From assembly GCF_014212125.1 (NCBI RefSeq), contig NZ_JACJVP010000026.1, positions 62,001 through 126,000 on the forward strand: a stretch of 64,000 bases of DNA, given 5' to 3'. The notes beneath the pieces are model-generated. The model searched no databases, was not told where the DNA came from, and saw only the letters and a program-made list of their open reading frames with translations. This document shows positions 1-8,047 of this stretch, piece by piece (within the stretch, counting starts at the first letter, position 1; each line of letters begins with the position of its first letter). This DNA is from Cohnella nanjingensis. GTDB taxonomy: Bacteria; Bacillota; Bacilli; Paenibacillales; Paenibacillaceae. Both the position numbers and the translations under genes were made by a program.

Positions 1-79
1 ACGCCATGCGCACGGCTTTGCGCGAGGTGAAAACAGCTAACCGCTGCTGCCGCCGGCGCTGCCCTTCCAACAAGCAAAC

Positions 80-113
80 AACCTTACTCCGGTCGAACGC
101 CGGAATAAGGTTG
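80..113 (-). terminator. Rho-independent terminator of the HAD gene
   Basis: A long inverted repeat reads AACCTTATTCCGG then CCGGAGTAAGGTT on the minus strand, followed by a T-rich tract. It lies just past the stop codon of the HAD phosphatase. Nothing else can be assigned in bases 1-79. Confidence 0.75.
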
Positions 114-145
114 CTGAGCCGTCTCTCTCGAAATAGACGCGGATC

Positions 146-820
146 TCAATCGGTTTCGACGAGCGCGAGCAGCTCCGGGAAGCTGCGGATGACGGCATCC
201 GAGCCTTCCAGCTCTCCTTCGCGCCGGAAGCCGGCATAGTCGCATCCGACGACGAACAGCCCGTTGCGCTTGCCCGCCTCGACGTCGGACGAGCGGTCGC
301 CGACCATCCAAGCGGACTGAATGCCGTGGCGGTCGAGCAGGATCCGCACGAGGTCTGCCTTCGATGCCGTCTCGTATTCGCCCGCGCTGTAGAAGCCTTC
401 GAACAAGTCGCCGATGCCGCGAAGCTGCGGCACTTCCTTGACGTAGGTCTCCAGCCCGTTGCTCGCGACGAACAGCCGGACGCCGAGCCCTTTGAGGCGC
501 CGTAGCGTCTCCGGCACGCCCTCGTAGAGATCGCCGCGCCCTTCCCGCAGCTCCTCCATCTCGTATTGCAGGAGCAGGTCGTTCGCGCGGGCATGCGCGG
601 CCGGCGAACCGTCCGGCATGACGCGCTGCCAGATATGCTCGAGCAGCATCCCTAGCGAGCCCAGCAGGAGCTCGACGGGAGGCTGCGGCGACTCGTACAA
701 TCCTTCTTCCTTGAGTTTGTTGAAAACGCGGGTATGGACCGTCTCGAGGAGCGTCTCTGTGCGGAACAGCGTACCGTCGAGATCGAACAGCATCGCTTCC
801 GGCAATCCTTGTCGTGTCAT
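146..820 (-). CDS. HAD-family hydrolase (phosphoglycolate phosphatase-like)
   Basis: This is a 224-residue cytosolic haloacid-dehalogenase-superfamily phosphatase. All four HAD motifs are visible: DLDGT with nucleophile Asp13 and acid/base Asp15, a Ser120 motif in VASNG, Lys164, and the metal-binding GDRSSDVEA around residues 174-182. The residues between about 20 and 95 form the helical cap of the beta-phosphoglucomutase/Gph subclass. The substrate cannot be read from sequence; phosphoglycolate or another small sugar phosphate is plausible. An ATG ten codons upstream exists, but the ATG at 820 has AAGGAG seven bases before it, so it is preferred. The gene stands alone with its own terminator at 80-113. 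Confidence 0.85.
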   Translation of the reverse strand: MTRQGLPEAMLFDLDGTLFRTETLLETVHTRVFNKLKEEGLYESPQPPVELLLGSLGMLLEHIWQRVMPDGSPAAHARANDLLLQYEMEELREGRGDLYEGVPETLRRLKGLGVRLFVASNGLETYVKEVPQLRGIGDLFEGFYSAGEYETASKADLVRILLDRHGIQSAWMVGDRSSDVEAGKRNGLFVVGCDYAGFRREGELEGSDAVIRSFPELLALVETD

Positions 821-1034
821 GGGGATCTCCTTGGTTTTTCTCCCCATCATACCGGACGGACCTCATGGAGGCAACCGTCGTCAGCGCTGCCAACGGCGAT
901 TTTTTTGCCCGCTCGGGGATTGGAGCCTCGCACGCGCGGCAACCGTAAACGCAGCGTCATCGGCGCGTTAACGACGCATTACCGCCCGCCGTTCGACTCG
1001 GTCCTCTCGCGGCGTCGCATGCCAGATGACGGCA

Positions 1035-1070
1035 AAAAGGCCGGCCCGATGATGGGCCGACCTTTTTGCT
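1035..1070. terminator. Bidirectional-looking terminator hairpin
   Basis: AAAAAGGcCGGCCC and GGGCCGaCCTTTTT flank a short loop, giving an A-tract on one side and a T-tract on the other. It most likely ends the minus-strand GH26-like gene. The stretch 850-1034 upstream of the HAD gene shows no convincing gene. Confidence 0.8.
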
Positions 1071-1111
1071 CAAGCGATATCGCCGTTATGGTTCTCGTCT
1101 TCCGGGCAAGT

Positions 1112-2470
1112 TTATTTCTTCGTTATCCATATGGCTTTGGTCTTGGCGTCGCTCGCGAACCCGTATCCGAAATAGTCGGATACGGCGCGCAGGGGCAATC
1201 CTTGGAGCGTTCGGATCTCTCCGTTGAAGCCTTTGGACACTCTGCGCTTCACCAGATTGAACACTTTGGCGCGGGTGCCGTTCGACACGGTGGCCGTACG
1301 ACCTTTGATCGTCACCTTGAGTCCCAGCTGTTCCGAGAAGAAGCCGACGTCCGTGTAGAGCTGGTTCCCGGACTCGAAGTGGATGCCCCGCGCGGAGAAC
1401 GTCTCCTTGCGCGGCTTGGTCGCGGTCTCTTGAATGCCGGTGAGGTAATGCGGATTCTTGATCGTCTTGCGGTAGGCCGCCAGCAACTGCGCGTTGTCCG
1501 TGATCGAATAGTCGTTGATCTTGCGCGTCTCCGGCGCGTTCAGCACGTTGTTCACGTCGAAGTAATAGATCGACTTGACCCGCGGATATAGGCTCGGCAG
1601 GTTGTCGTACAGCCGCTTGATCTTGTTCTGGGCGAAATCCACGTGATACGACTTGTCCGTGATCGTGTAGTGCGTGGCCCCATACTCCGAGATCTGAATC
1701 GGCTTGCTTCCGCTGTAGGTGTTGTACACGTAATCCAGCAGCTTCAACGGATCTTCGTTATCGCCTCGGTCGTAGCGGTTGTCGTTGTGGTAGACGACAT
1801 TGTAGATATTGACCCCCACCCAGTCGACGTAACCGTCGCCGGGATAGAAGGAAGCCATCGTGGACTCGGGGAACGAGAACACCGTCCACACCATCGCGAC
1901 GTTCGGCGCCTCTTGAGCGAATACGCGGTGGACGAGCCGCCACTTGGCGACGTACTGCTCGGACTTGCCGGAGTATTCGGTCCACGTCCCGTTCATCTCG
2001 CTGGCGAATCGGAGAAAGATCGGGACGCCGGCTTCGTTCGCCTGTCTGGCGAATTTGCGCAGATACTCGTTGTCCTTGATGACGTCGAGACCGGCATTCG
2101 GTTCGAACGCGATATGCGGCACCGCGCCCGCCGCTTTGACGTCCTCCACCCAATCGGTCGGGAACGGCCGGCCGTAGCCGACGTATTTAAAGAAGCTCAT
2201 ATGTTTCTTCTGGGTCAATTCGTTAAACTTCGTCATCGACGCTTCGATGAACTCGTCTTGAAGCACGTACGCGCCTAGATAAGCGCCCTTGGCCGGTTCG
2301 AACTTGGCCGGTTGATATTGATCTCTCACGGCATAGACGGTCCAATCCGAGCCCGAGGCCAGGGATGGGGGCGTCCATATGCCGCCCAGCAGACAGCAGA
2401 CGAGCAGCGCAGAGAGGATCTGGATCGCACGTTTGGGCCGGTGCGACGGGAGCTTAAATCGGTGAAGCAT
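1112..2470 (-). CDS. Secreted GH26-like glycoside hydrolase with C-terminal copper-amine-oxidase-N-like domain
   Basis: The 452-residue protein starts with a signal peptide (basic residues, then a hydrophobic run at about 16-33, cleavage near the Ala-Ser-Gly at 38-40). The catalytic region, about residues 50-355, resembles glycoside hydrolase family 26, the mannanase/endo-glucanase clan GH-A. Glu158 in RFASEMNGTW fits the acid/base position and Glu262 in ISEYGATH fits the nucleophile. The last ~90 residues resemble the copper amine oxidase N-terminal domain that Paenibacillaceae often attach to exported proteins. It probably cuts a beta-mannan or related polysaccharide outside the cell; the exact substrate is inference. 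The chosen ATG has GAGGAGGG nine bases upstream; an upstream in-frame start lacks such a site. Confidence 0.75.
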   Translation of the reverse strand: MLHRFKLPSHRPKRAIQILSALLVCCLLGGIWTPPSLASGSDWTVYAVRDQYQPAKFEPAKGAYLGAYVLQDEFIEASMTKFNELTQKKHMSFFKYVGYGRPFPTDWVEDVKAAGAVPHIAFEPNAGLDVIKDNEYLRKFARQANEAGVPIFLRFASEMNGTWTEYSGKSEQYVAKWRLVHRVFAQEAPNVAMVWTVFSFPESTMASFYPGDGYVDWVGVNIYNVVYHNDNRYDRGDNEDPLKLLDYVYNTYSGSKPIQISEYGATHYTITDKSYHVDFAQNKIKRLYDNLPSLYPRVKSIYYFDVNNVLNAPETRKINDYSITDNAQLLAAYRKTIKNPHYLTGIQETATKPRKETFSARGIHFESGNQLYTDVGFFSEQLGLKVTIKGRTATVSNGTRAKVFNLVKRRVSKGFNGEIRTLQGLPLRAVSDYFGYGFASDAKTKAIWITKK

Positions 2471-2631
2471 GACCAGGGACCCTCCTCTGTGACAATAGCC
2501 CCCATTATATCGACAAATTTCCCTCTGCATCCAGGTATTATTTTACAAATAAGAGCGATATACGTAAGGATTCGCAACATTGTCAAATCTATACGTCTTA
2601 AGGACTAGAAAAGCGTCCCTCTCCAAACAAC

Positions 2632-2658
2632 AAGAGAGCCGAATGAACCGGCTCTCTT
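2632..2658 (-). terminator. Terminator hairpin downstream of the FtsX remnant
   Basis: AAGAGAGCC and GGCTCTCTT are perfect nine-base arms around a nine-base loop. The hairpin sits directly after the permease remnant on the minus strand and was probably that gene's original terminator. It also lies upstream of the GH26-like gene. Confidence 0.6.
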
Positions 2659-2678
2659 GTCCCGAGGCGTCCGCTGCG

Positions 2679-2840
2679 CTATTCGTAGACCCGCGCGTCC
2701 CGAACGGCGAGACGCGAAGCCAGGTAAGCGGGAATTAGCCGCTGGCGATCGCCGCGACGAACAGGGCTCCCGCCAGCCAGTAAGCCAGCGCCGAGGGCGG
2801 ATAGACGTAGTCGAGCGGCTTCTGGAAAGTCCATCGTAGA
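2679..2840 (-). pseudogene. Decayed C-terminal fragment of an FtsX/MacB-type ABC transporter permease
   Basis: Read across two minus-strand frames, this stretch gives the typical end of an FtsX-family permease. One frame holds FQKPLDYVYPPSALAYWLAG and a following hydrophobic helix (ALFVAAIASG), then hits TAA at 2735-2737. A neighbouring frame continues with IPAYLASRLAVRDARVYE and stops at 2679. The layout (beta-rich stretch, last membrane helix, then Pro-Ala-x-x-Ala-Ser-Arg-Leu and a final Tyr-Glu) matches the family ending, whose last residues are usually an EALxYE-like motif. Everything upstream is gone: the cotJ terminator begins immediately before it. No start codon or ribosome site remains. 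The frameshift and truncation are seen directly; the family assignment is from memory of the motif. Confidence 0.5.
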
Positions 2841-2858
2841 GCTGCACAAATTCACGCG

Positions 2859-2888
2859 AAAAAAGCCGGTCCATTCGGCCGGCCGGCT
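2859..2888 (-). terminator. Terminator of the cotJ operon
   Basis: On the minus strand AGCCGG and CCGGCT arms are followed by six T residues, about 27 bases beyond the cotJC stop. It separates cotJ from the permease remnant. Confidence 0.7.
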
Positions 2889-2914
2889 CCCCGCGCGATT
2901 GAATGCGATCCCCC

Positions 2915-3484
2915 CTAATACATCTTCTTCTGCTCCCGGTCCGCCTTCAGAATTTCGACCGCTTCGCGGAACCGCAGCGAATGTATAATCTCCCGCTGCC
3001 GCAGGAACTTCAGGCTGTCCTGGATATCGACGTCGTCGGTCATGTCGATCAGCCACTGGTACGTGGCCCGCGCCTTCTCCTCGGCGGCGATATCTTCATA
3101 CAAGTCGGCGATCGGATCTCCCTTCGCCGCGATATAGGTCGCCGTCCAGGGCACGCCGCCGGCATTCTCGTAGTACAGCGCATTATCGTGATTTACATAG
3201 TGCGGCGCGAGACCCGCGGCTTCCATCATCTCCGGCGTGGCGTCCTTCGTCAGCTTGTAGACCATGGTGGCGATCATCTCGAGGTGGGCAAATTCCTCCG
3301 TGCCAATATCGTTCAGCAGCCCGATGACCTTGCCCGGAATCGTATAGCGCTGATTGAGGTACCGCAGCGCCGCCGAGAGCTCCCCGTCCGCGCCGCCGTA
3401 CTGCTCGATGAGATACCGCGCCATGCGGGGATCGCATTTGCCGACTTTGACGGGATATTGGAGCTTCTTCTCATACACCCACAT
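2915..3484 (-). CDS. cotJC: Spore coat protein CotJC (manganese-catalase-like)
   Basis: The 189-residue protein matches CotJC along its length. It is a ferritin-like four-helix protein of the manganese catalase family that is laid down in the inner spore coat with CotJA. Metal-ligand candidates are Glu and His residues in the helices carrying GTEEFAHLEMIATMV and AAEEKARATYQWL. The start ATG at 3484 follows AGGGAGGGGGATCGAA. It is the last gene of cotJABC, 15 bases after cotJB, and is followed by a terminator. Expression in the mother cell during sporulation is expected from the family; no sigma-E promoter could be assigned by eye. Confidence 0.93.
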   Translation of the reverse strand: MWVYEKKLQYPVKVGKCDPRMARYLIEQYGGADGELSAALRYLNQRYTIPGKVIGLLNDIGTEEFAHLEMIATMVYKLTKDATPEMMEAAGLAPHYVNHDNALYYENAGGVPWTATYIAAKGDPIADLYEDIAAEEKARATYQWLIDMTDDVDIQDSLKFLRQREIIHSLRFREAVEILKADREQKKMY

Positions 3485-3499
3485 TTCGATCCCCCTCCC

Positions 3500-3826
3500 T
3501 TAGACCTGCCAAGGCCATGGCTCGTCGTTCCATTGCCAAGGGTACCTCGTGAAGCTTAGACCGAATTGCAGCATCGGACCGTACCTCATCTCGAACGGGT
3601 ACACGAGCTGTCTCCGCCGTTGGGCCAGCTGATTGAACTGCTGCACCGCCTGAATATCGCCCGGATGCGTATCGAGGTACAGGGTCAGCTCGACCAAGGC
3701 GAAGTCGACCTTCTGAATCTCGTAGAGCTCGGCGCGGTAGGCTTCGCTGCCCCTTACGGGCATTTGCTCCCGTTCATTCGCCTCCTGCTCGTCGTTCCGC
3801 GGGTCGCGGTCTTGCCTTTCAGCCAA
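3500..3826 (-). CDS. cotJB: Spore coat protein CotJB
   Basis: The 108-residue product has a charged N-terminal stretch (residues 1-25) followed by the conserved CotJB region with YEIQKVDFALVELTLYLDTH and a Trp/Pro-rich tail ending in PWPWQV. In Bacillus the protein belongs to the cotJ set that assembles CotJA and CotJC into the spore coat. The start is a TTG at 3826, supported by AAGGAGG eight bases upstream. That ribosome site overlaps the end of cotJA, so the two genes are probably translationally coupled. Confidence 0.9.
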   Translation of the reverse strand: MAERQDRDPRNDEQEANEREQMPVRGSEAYRAELYEIQKVDFALVELTLYLDTHPGDIQAVQQFNQLAQRRRQLVYPFEMRYGPMLQFGLSFTRYPWQWNDEPWPWQV

Positions 3827-3831
3827 TGCGT

Positions 3832-4053
3832 TCAGCCTCCTTTAGCCTTCCGGCGCGACATGTAGGGGCTATACAACGCGGGCCACAGCGTTCCCTTGCG
3901 GATGGCCTCGTCAAGCGTGAATTGCGGCAGATTCATCGGCTGGTAGTGAATATATTGATTGGGCGGAACGACATAAGTCTTGATCAGAATCGGCGGACAT
4001 GGATCCAGCGGGCTTACGTAGGGCCGCCATTCCCTCAACTGGTTGTCGAGCAA
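3832..4053 (-). CDS. cotJA: Spore coat protein CotJA
   Basis: The 73-residue protein carries the CotJA hallmark, a DPCPPI motif near the N-terminus followed by a conserved KTYVVPPNQYIHYQP segment and a Pro/Arg/Lys-rich end. It is the first gene of the operon and in Bacillus is needed to recruit CotJC to the spore. A longer reading frame begins with ATG at 4089, but TTG at 4053 has AAGGAGG eight bases before it and gives the usual family length, so TTG is chosen. The longer form cannot be excluded. Confidence 0.85.
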   Translation of the reverse strand: MLDNQLREWRPYVSPLDPCPPILIKTYVVPPNQYIHYQPMNLPQFTLDEAIRKGTLWPALYSPYMSRRKAKGG

Positions 4054-4147
4054 TCGAAGTGCCTCCTTCGAGATCGCCGTAAGGATCATTCGCTCTTAGC
4101 CTATGACATCCGCCCATTTTTCTGACGTTGTCCGACAAAATAAATAA

Positions 4148-4166
4148 GCCCCTCGGGGAGAGGGGC
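4148..4166 (-). terminator. Terminator of the AI-2E-like gene
   Basis: GCCCCTC and GAGGGGC arms around a five-base loop are followed on the minus strand by a TTATTTATTTT tract. It lies about 50 bases past the stop of the AI-2E-family gene and just before cotJA. Confidence 0.75.
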
Positions 4167-4214
4167 GATCCTGCGCGATGAAGCGCGGCGTATCGGCGAC
4201 GCGCGAAAATGCCA

Positions 4215-5252
4215 TTAGAGCTTGATTCGGATCGGGATGAGTCCCACTTTGCGGCAGGCTATAAAGACGATGACGACGGCCGGTCCGAGAAAAACGCCGA
4301 TCAATCCGACCAGCTCGTAGCCGACGTACAAGCTGATCAGCGCCGGCAGCGCGCCGATCCCGACCGCATCGCCCAGAATCTTCGGTTCGATGATGCGGCG
4401 CACGACCGTGATGACGAGGAAGAGCAAGATCAGCCCGATGCCGGTGAATGAATCTCCGGTGGCGAGCATGTAGGCCGCCCAGGGGACGAGCACCGAACCC
4501 GTGCCCAGAATCGGCAGGATGTCGACGATGACGATGAGCAGCGCGATCGCGAGCGGATAGCCCGTACCGATAATCAAGAGGCCGAAGAACGTAATCACGT
4601 AAGTCATCAAGCTGAGCAGCAGCTGCGCGCGGAGGAAGCCGAAGATCGATTTGCGCAGATTCTCCATGACCTCTTCGACCTGGCTGCGCGACTCGTCCGC
4701 GAAGAGCGCGAGAACGGAGCTCTTCATCGTCGGCAGGCTGATGCCGAACAGGTAGACCGCCACGAGGAACACGATCAGCACGATAAAGAAATTCGGGATG
4801 CCCGCCGCGAAGCCGACGATGTAACGCGACACGCCGCCCGCCACGTTCTGCAGCGCGCTCGTCAAGCTGCTCATCCAGCTCTCGAGCTTGATCGGCAGCT
4901 GGTCGCTCTCCCGGCCGCCGTCATAGGAGGACTGCGCATGCTCGATCAGATGCTGCAGATATTGGTTCGCGTTGCTCAGATAATCCGGCACGTTGCCCCA
5001 GAAGGAAGTCAGCTCGCCTACGACCTTCAAGCCGATCAGTCCCATGAGACCGAGGAGGACGATCGTGAACAGCGTGCTGGACAGAATCGCCGAAGCGACC
5101 CGGTTCATCTGGAGCCGATCCATGAAGACGCGATTGAGCGGCTCGAGGAAAATCACGACGACGAGCGCGAGCAGGAACGGCGCGCCGACCGTAAACAGCA
5201 GATAGAGGAAAGCCAAACCTAAAACGATGAGTATCACCGTTCGTAGCGGCAT
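4215..5252 (-). CDS. AI-2E family (YtvI-like) integral membrane protein
   Basis: This is a 345-residue protein with about seven to eight membrane segments: two near the N-terminus (residues 4-45), one near 60-85, then a soluble loop of about 75 residues. A cluster follows towards the C-terminus that includes PKILGDAVGIGALPALISLY, the signature of the AI-2E/PerM exporter family. In spore formers, members such as YtvI are made during sporulation, while others export small molecules; the sequence does not decide between these. The start ATG at 5252 is preceded by AAAGGG at good distance; a longer frame without a ribosome site is rejected. The next gene upstream ends 13 bases away, so co-transcription is likely. 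Confidence 0.8.
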   Translation of the reverse strand: MPLRTVILIVLGLAFLYLLFTVGAPFLLALVVVIFLEPLNRVFMDRLQMNRVASAILSSTLFTIVLLGLMGLIGLKVVGELTSFWGNVPDYLSNANQYLQHLIEHAQSSYDGGRESDQLPIKLESWMSSLTSALQNVAGGVSRYIVGFAAGIPNFFIVLIVFLVAVYLFGISLPTMKSSVLALFADESRSQVEEVMENLRKSIFGFLRAQLLLSLMTYVITFFGLLIIGTGYPLAIALLIVIVDILPILGTGSVLVPWAAYMLATGDSFTGIGLILLFLVITVVRRIIEPKILGDAVGIGALPALISLYVGYELVGLIGVFLGPAVVIVFIACRKVGLIPIRIKL

Positions 5253-5265
5253 CGCTTCATCCCTT

Positions 5266-6690
5266 TCAATCGCGGTTGGAATCCGGTGAATCCAGTCTCC
5301 GCTCCTCGCGCGCCTCGCCGTCCCGCCTATCCGCGGATTCGAACGCCGGGGCGGAATCTCGCGCCGGGACGGCGGTCTTGAACCGATAGATATGTACGCG
5401 CTGCACCCGCAGCCGCTCGACTTCGGCAATCTCGAACACGAAGCCGTATTGCACGATCTTCCGGCCTTTGGCGACGTTGCCTTCCAGCCCCTTGAACAGC
5501 CAGCCCCCGATCGAGTCGACCTCGTCGTCTTCGATCTCGAGGCCGAGCAGATCGTTTACGTCCTCGATCAGCATCCGGCCTTCCAGCGAGGTCACGTCGC
5601 CCTTGATAATGACGCTCGGCGGCTCGTCGTCGAATTCGTCGTGGATCTCGCCGACGATCTCTTCGAGGATCGTCTCCGCCGTCAGCATGCCGGCCGTGCC
5701 GCCGTACTCGTCGATCACGATGGCGAGCTGCGACTTGCGCTTCTGCATCAGCTTCAGCACCTTGCTGATCTCCATCGACTCGGGCACGCTCAGGATCGGA
5801 CGGACGAACTCCCGGAGATCGTGCTCTTCGTCCGGATCGGCCGTCAGAATGTCGGTGATGTGCGCGAACCCGATAATCTGGTCCTTGTCCTCCACCGCGA
5901 CGGGATAACGGGTGTGCTTGGTCTTGTACGCCACCTTCAGATTCTCGCTCAGCGGCAGGTTGGTGAACATGCAGTCCATATCCGTCCGGGGCAGCATGAC
6001 TTCGCGGGCTACGCGGTCGGAGAACTCGAACACGTTGTCGAACAGCGTCATCTCTTCCTTGTCGATGATGCCGCTCTTCGCGCTCTCGCTCATCAGGATC
6101 CGGATCTCTTCCTCGGTATGCGCCGCGTCATGCTCGCTGGCCGGCTTCACGCCGACGAGGCGCAGGAGCAGGTTGGCGGCGTTGTTCAACAGCCAGATCA
6201 CGGGCAGGAACAGCCGGTAGAACAGCAGCAGGGGCAAGGAGAGCCACAGCGATACGCCTTCCGACTTCTGAATCGCCAGCGACTTTGGTGCAAGCTCCCC
6301 TAGTACAATATGCAGGAAAGTGATGACGCTGAACGCGATAATATAGGATACCGTGTGGATCGTCGTCAAATTCGTGACGCCGAACTGCTGCAGCAGCGGG
6401 ATCACGATCAGGTCGGCGATCGCCGGTTCGCCCGTCCAGCCGAGCCCTAGCGAGGCGAGCGTAATGCCGAGCTGCGTCGCGGACAAGTACACGTCCAGCT
6501 TGCGGTTCACCTTCAGCGCGTAGCGCGCGCGTACGTTCCCTTCGTTCGTCAGCTGCGTGAGGCGGGATTGGCGGACTTTGACGAGCGCGAATTCCGCGGC
6601 GACGAAGAAGCCGTTCAGCAAGACGAGGAAAAGGACGAGAACCGCATGCCACGCGATAGATCCCCATAGAAACTCCGAATGTTCAGGCAA
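5266..6690 (-). CDS. Hemolysin-family/CNNM-CorC transporter-like protein (DUF21, CBS pair, CorC_HlyC)
   Basis: The 474-residue protein has the usual three-part layout. A DUF21 membrane region covers residues 1-200, with NGFFVAAEFALVKVR in the first helix. A pair of CBS domains lies at roughly 205-335, and a CorC_HlyC transporter-associated domain at about 345-425, with a charged tail rich in Glu/Asp/Arg. Bacterial members (YhdP, YugS, CorB/C) are linked to magnesium export or resistance. The start is a TTG at 6690 with a weak AAAGGAAG upstream, so the exact start is less certain. Thirteen bases separate it from the AI-2E gene downstream. Confidence 0.85.
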   Translation of the reverse strand: MPEHSEFLWGSIAWHAVLVLFLVLLNGFFVAAEFALVKVRQSRLTQLTNEGNVRARYALKVNRKLDVYLSATQLGITLASLGLGWTGEPAIADLIVIPLLQQFGVTNLTTIHTVSYIIAFSVITFLHIVLGELAPKSLAIQKSEGVSLWLSLPLLLFYRLFLPVIWLLNNAANLLLRLVGVKPASEHDAAHTEEEIRILMSESAKSGIIDKEEMTLFDNVFEFSDRVAREVMLPRTDMDCMFTNLPLSENLKVAYKTKHTRYPVAVEDKDQIIGFAHITDILTADPDEEHDLREFVRPILSVPESMEISKVLKLMQKRKSQLAIVIDEYGGTAGMLTAETILEEIVGEIHDEFDDEPPSVIIKGDVTSLEGRMLIEDVNDLLGLEIEDDEVDSIGGWLFKGLEGNVAKGRKIVQYGFVFEIAEVERLRVQRVHIYRFKTAVPARDSAPAFESADRRDGEAREERRLDSPDSNRD

Positions 6691-6767
6691 TGTCTGACTC
6701 GCTTCCTTTCATCCTAGGCGCAACAGGCTTTCGCCTTTTTCTGTTCGACTACCCCCGCCAAGCGGTC

Positions 6768-7922
6768 TCAAAGCACGGCGCGGCGGCTCGTGAAGTCGAC
6801 GTCCCGATAGTACATATCGGTGACGAGGAGATTCGGGCCGCAGCAGCCCGCCGCGTCGCAGTGGCAGTTGAGGCGCTGCTGCATCTCGTGCGCCTGCCAG
6901 CGGTCGAAGACGTCGTCCAGCTTCTCCGTCTTGACGTTGCCGAACGGCGGCACCGCCGCGAAGTCGGTCACGTAGACGTCCCCGCTGAACAGGTTGACGT
7001 TCACGCGGTTGCGTCCGTCCGGGTCGTTGCGGACGGTCACGTTGGGTTCCGTCCTCAGGCGCTGCAGCAGCTGGCGTTCGAGCGGGTCGCCGCCGCAGGC
7101 GTAGAAGGGCAGCGTCCCGAACAGCATCCAGATGCGGGGATCCCTCGCATCCAGCAATCCGTCGACCGCGATCCGCATCTGCTCCTTGGAGAGGACCGGC
7201 AGGTTCGCCGCGAACGAGCTCGGATACATCGGATGCACTTCGTGGCGGCGGCAGCCCATTTCTGCAATCAGCTTATGAATATCGCCCATCTTTTCATGCG
7301 TGCGGAAGTTGATCATGGATTCGGCGGAGACGAACAGCCCCCCCTCGGCCAGCCTCCTGGCATTGTCCATCATCCGCTCGTACATCCGGGTAGCGGCGCC
7401 AAGTCCCACCTCGCGCCCCGTTCGGGCGAAGCCGACCCCGTGAAAGTCCGCCGCCTCCGTATAATTGAAGGAGATATGCATGACGTCCAGGTAAGGCGCG
7501 ATCAGCTCGTAACGCGCATAGTCCAGCGTCACGTTCGAATTCAACTGGGTGCGGATCCCGCGCGAGCGCGCGTAGCGCAGCAGCGGCAGCAGCACTTGCT
7601 TGACCGTCTCTTCCCGGAAGGTCGGCTCGCCCCCCGTCAAGCTGATCGTCTCCAGCCGCTCCACCTCGTCCAACCGCCGGAGGATGAGATCCAACGGCAG
7701 GTGCGCCCCCTCCGTCATGGCGAGGCTGTCCCCGACGGCGCAGTGCTCGCAGCGCATATTGCACAGATGGGTCGTGGTGAATTCGACGCTCGTGAGCGCA
7801 TGCCGGCCGTAAGCGCGCAGAGAACGAATCGGGTCCCACGGATCGTACTCCGGCGATAATGGGGTGAAGCCGGCCGGCGGCGCGAACGGCGCCGGCGAGG
7901 TTGTCGCGGTGAAGCCCTGCAT
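6768..7922 (-). CDS. yfkAB: Radical SAM protein YfkAB
   Basis: The 384-residue enzyme has the radical SAM cluster motif CxxxCxxC at Cys54, Cys58 and Cys61, with a GGEP motif following (SLTGGEPTF). Near its end Cys353, Cys355, Cys360 and Cys361 form the CxCxxxxC pattern that defines the YfkAB subgroup and probably bind an auxiliary cluster. It should bind S-adenosylmethionine at a 4Fe-4S centre and start a radical reaction; the substrate of YfkAB is not known. The ATG at 7922 follows GGGAG at a normal distance. No partner peptide gene is visible next to it. Confidence 0.85.
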   Translation of the reverse strand: MQGFTATTSPAPFAPPAGFTPLSPEYDPWDPIRSLRAYGRHALTSVEFTTTHLCNMRCEHCAVGDSLAMTEGAHLPLDLILRRLDEVERLETISLTGGEPTFREETVKQVLLPLLRYARSRGIRTQLNSNVTLDYARYELIAPYLDVMHISFNYTEAADFHGVGFARTGREVGLGAATRMYERMMDNARRLAEGGLFVSAESMINFRTHEKMGDIHKLIAEMGCRRHEVHPMYPSSFAANLPVLSKEQMRIAVDGLLDARDPRIWMLFGTLPFYACGGDPLERQLLQRLRTEPNVTVRNDPDGRNRVNVNLFSGDVYVTDFAAVPPFGNVKTEKLDDVFDRWQAHEMQQRLNCHCDAAGCCGPNLLVTDMYYRDVDFTSRRAVL

Positions 7923-7995
7923 ATGCCATACTCCCTGTCCTGACTGAATTGTTACTTTTATTGTACTGTTTCATACCCTTCAAAAGCAAACAAAA

Positions 7996-8023
7996 GCCCC
8001 CGGGCGGCAAGGCTTCCGGAGGC
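7996..8023 (-). terminator. Terminator of the first HD-GYP gene
   Basis: On the minus strand GCCTCCGG pairs with CCGGGGGC (one wobble pair), followed by TTTTGTTTGCTTTTG. It lies about 25 bases past the HD-GYP stop codon. Confidence 0.65.
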
Positions 8024-8047
8024 GGCCGTATGGGAAAGCGGAACGAA

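Noticed and set aside
900-985. tRNA-like segment on the minus strand (a CTCCAATC loop with a partial T-stem)
   Set aside because: A T-arm-like piece exists, but it has a mismatch, the acceptor stem has no 5' partner and no anticodon arm can be drawn, so no tRNA is called.
1944-2177. Several frames opposite to large genes across the window, many over 200 residues
   Set aside because: In this GC-rich DNA, stop codons are rare on the opposite strand. These frames lack ribosome sites and have Arg/Asp/His-rich composition typical of antisense translation.
2605-2874. 89-residue intact minus-strand frame over the permease remnant
   Set aside because: It starts inside the cotJ terminator and its sequence resembles no protein; the FtsX-like text lies in the other two frames.
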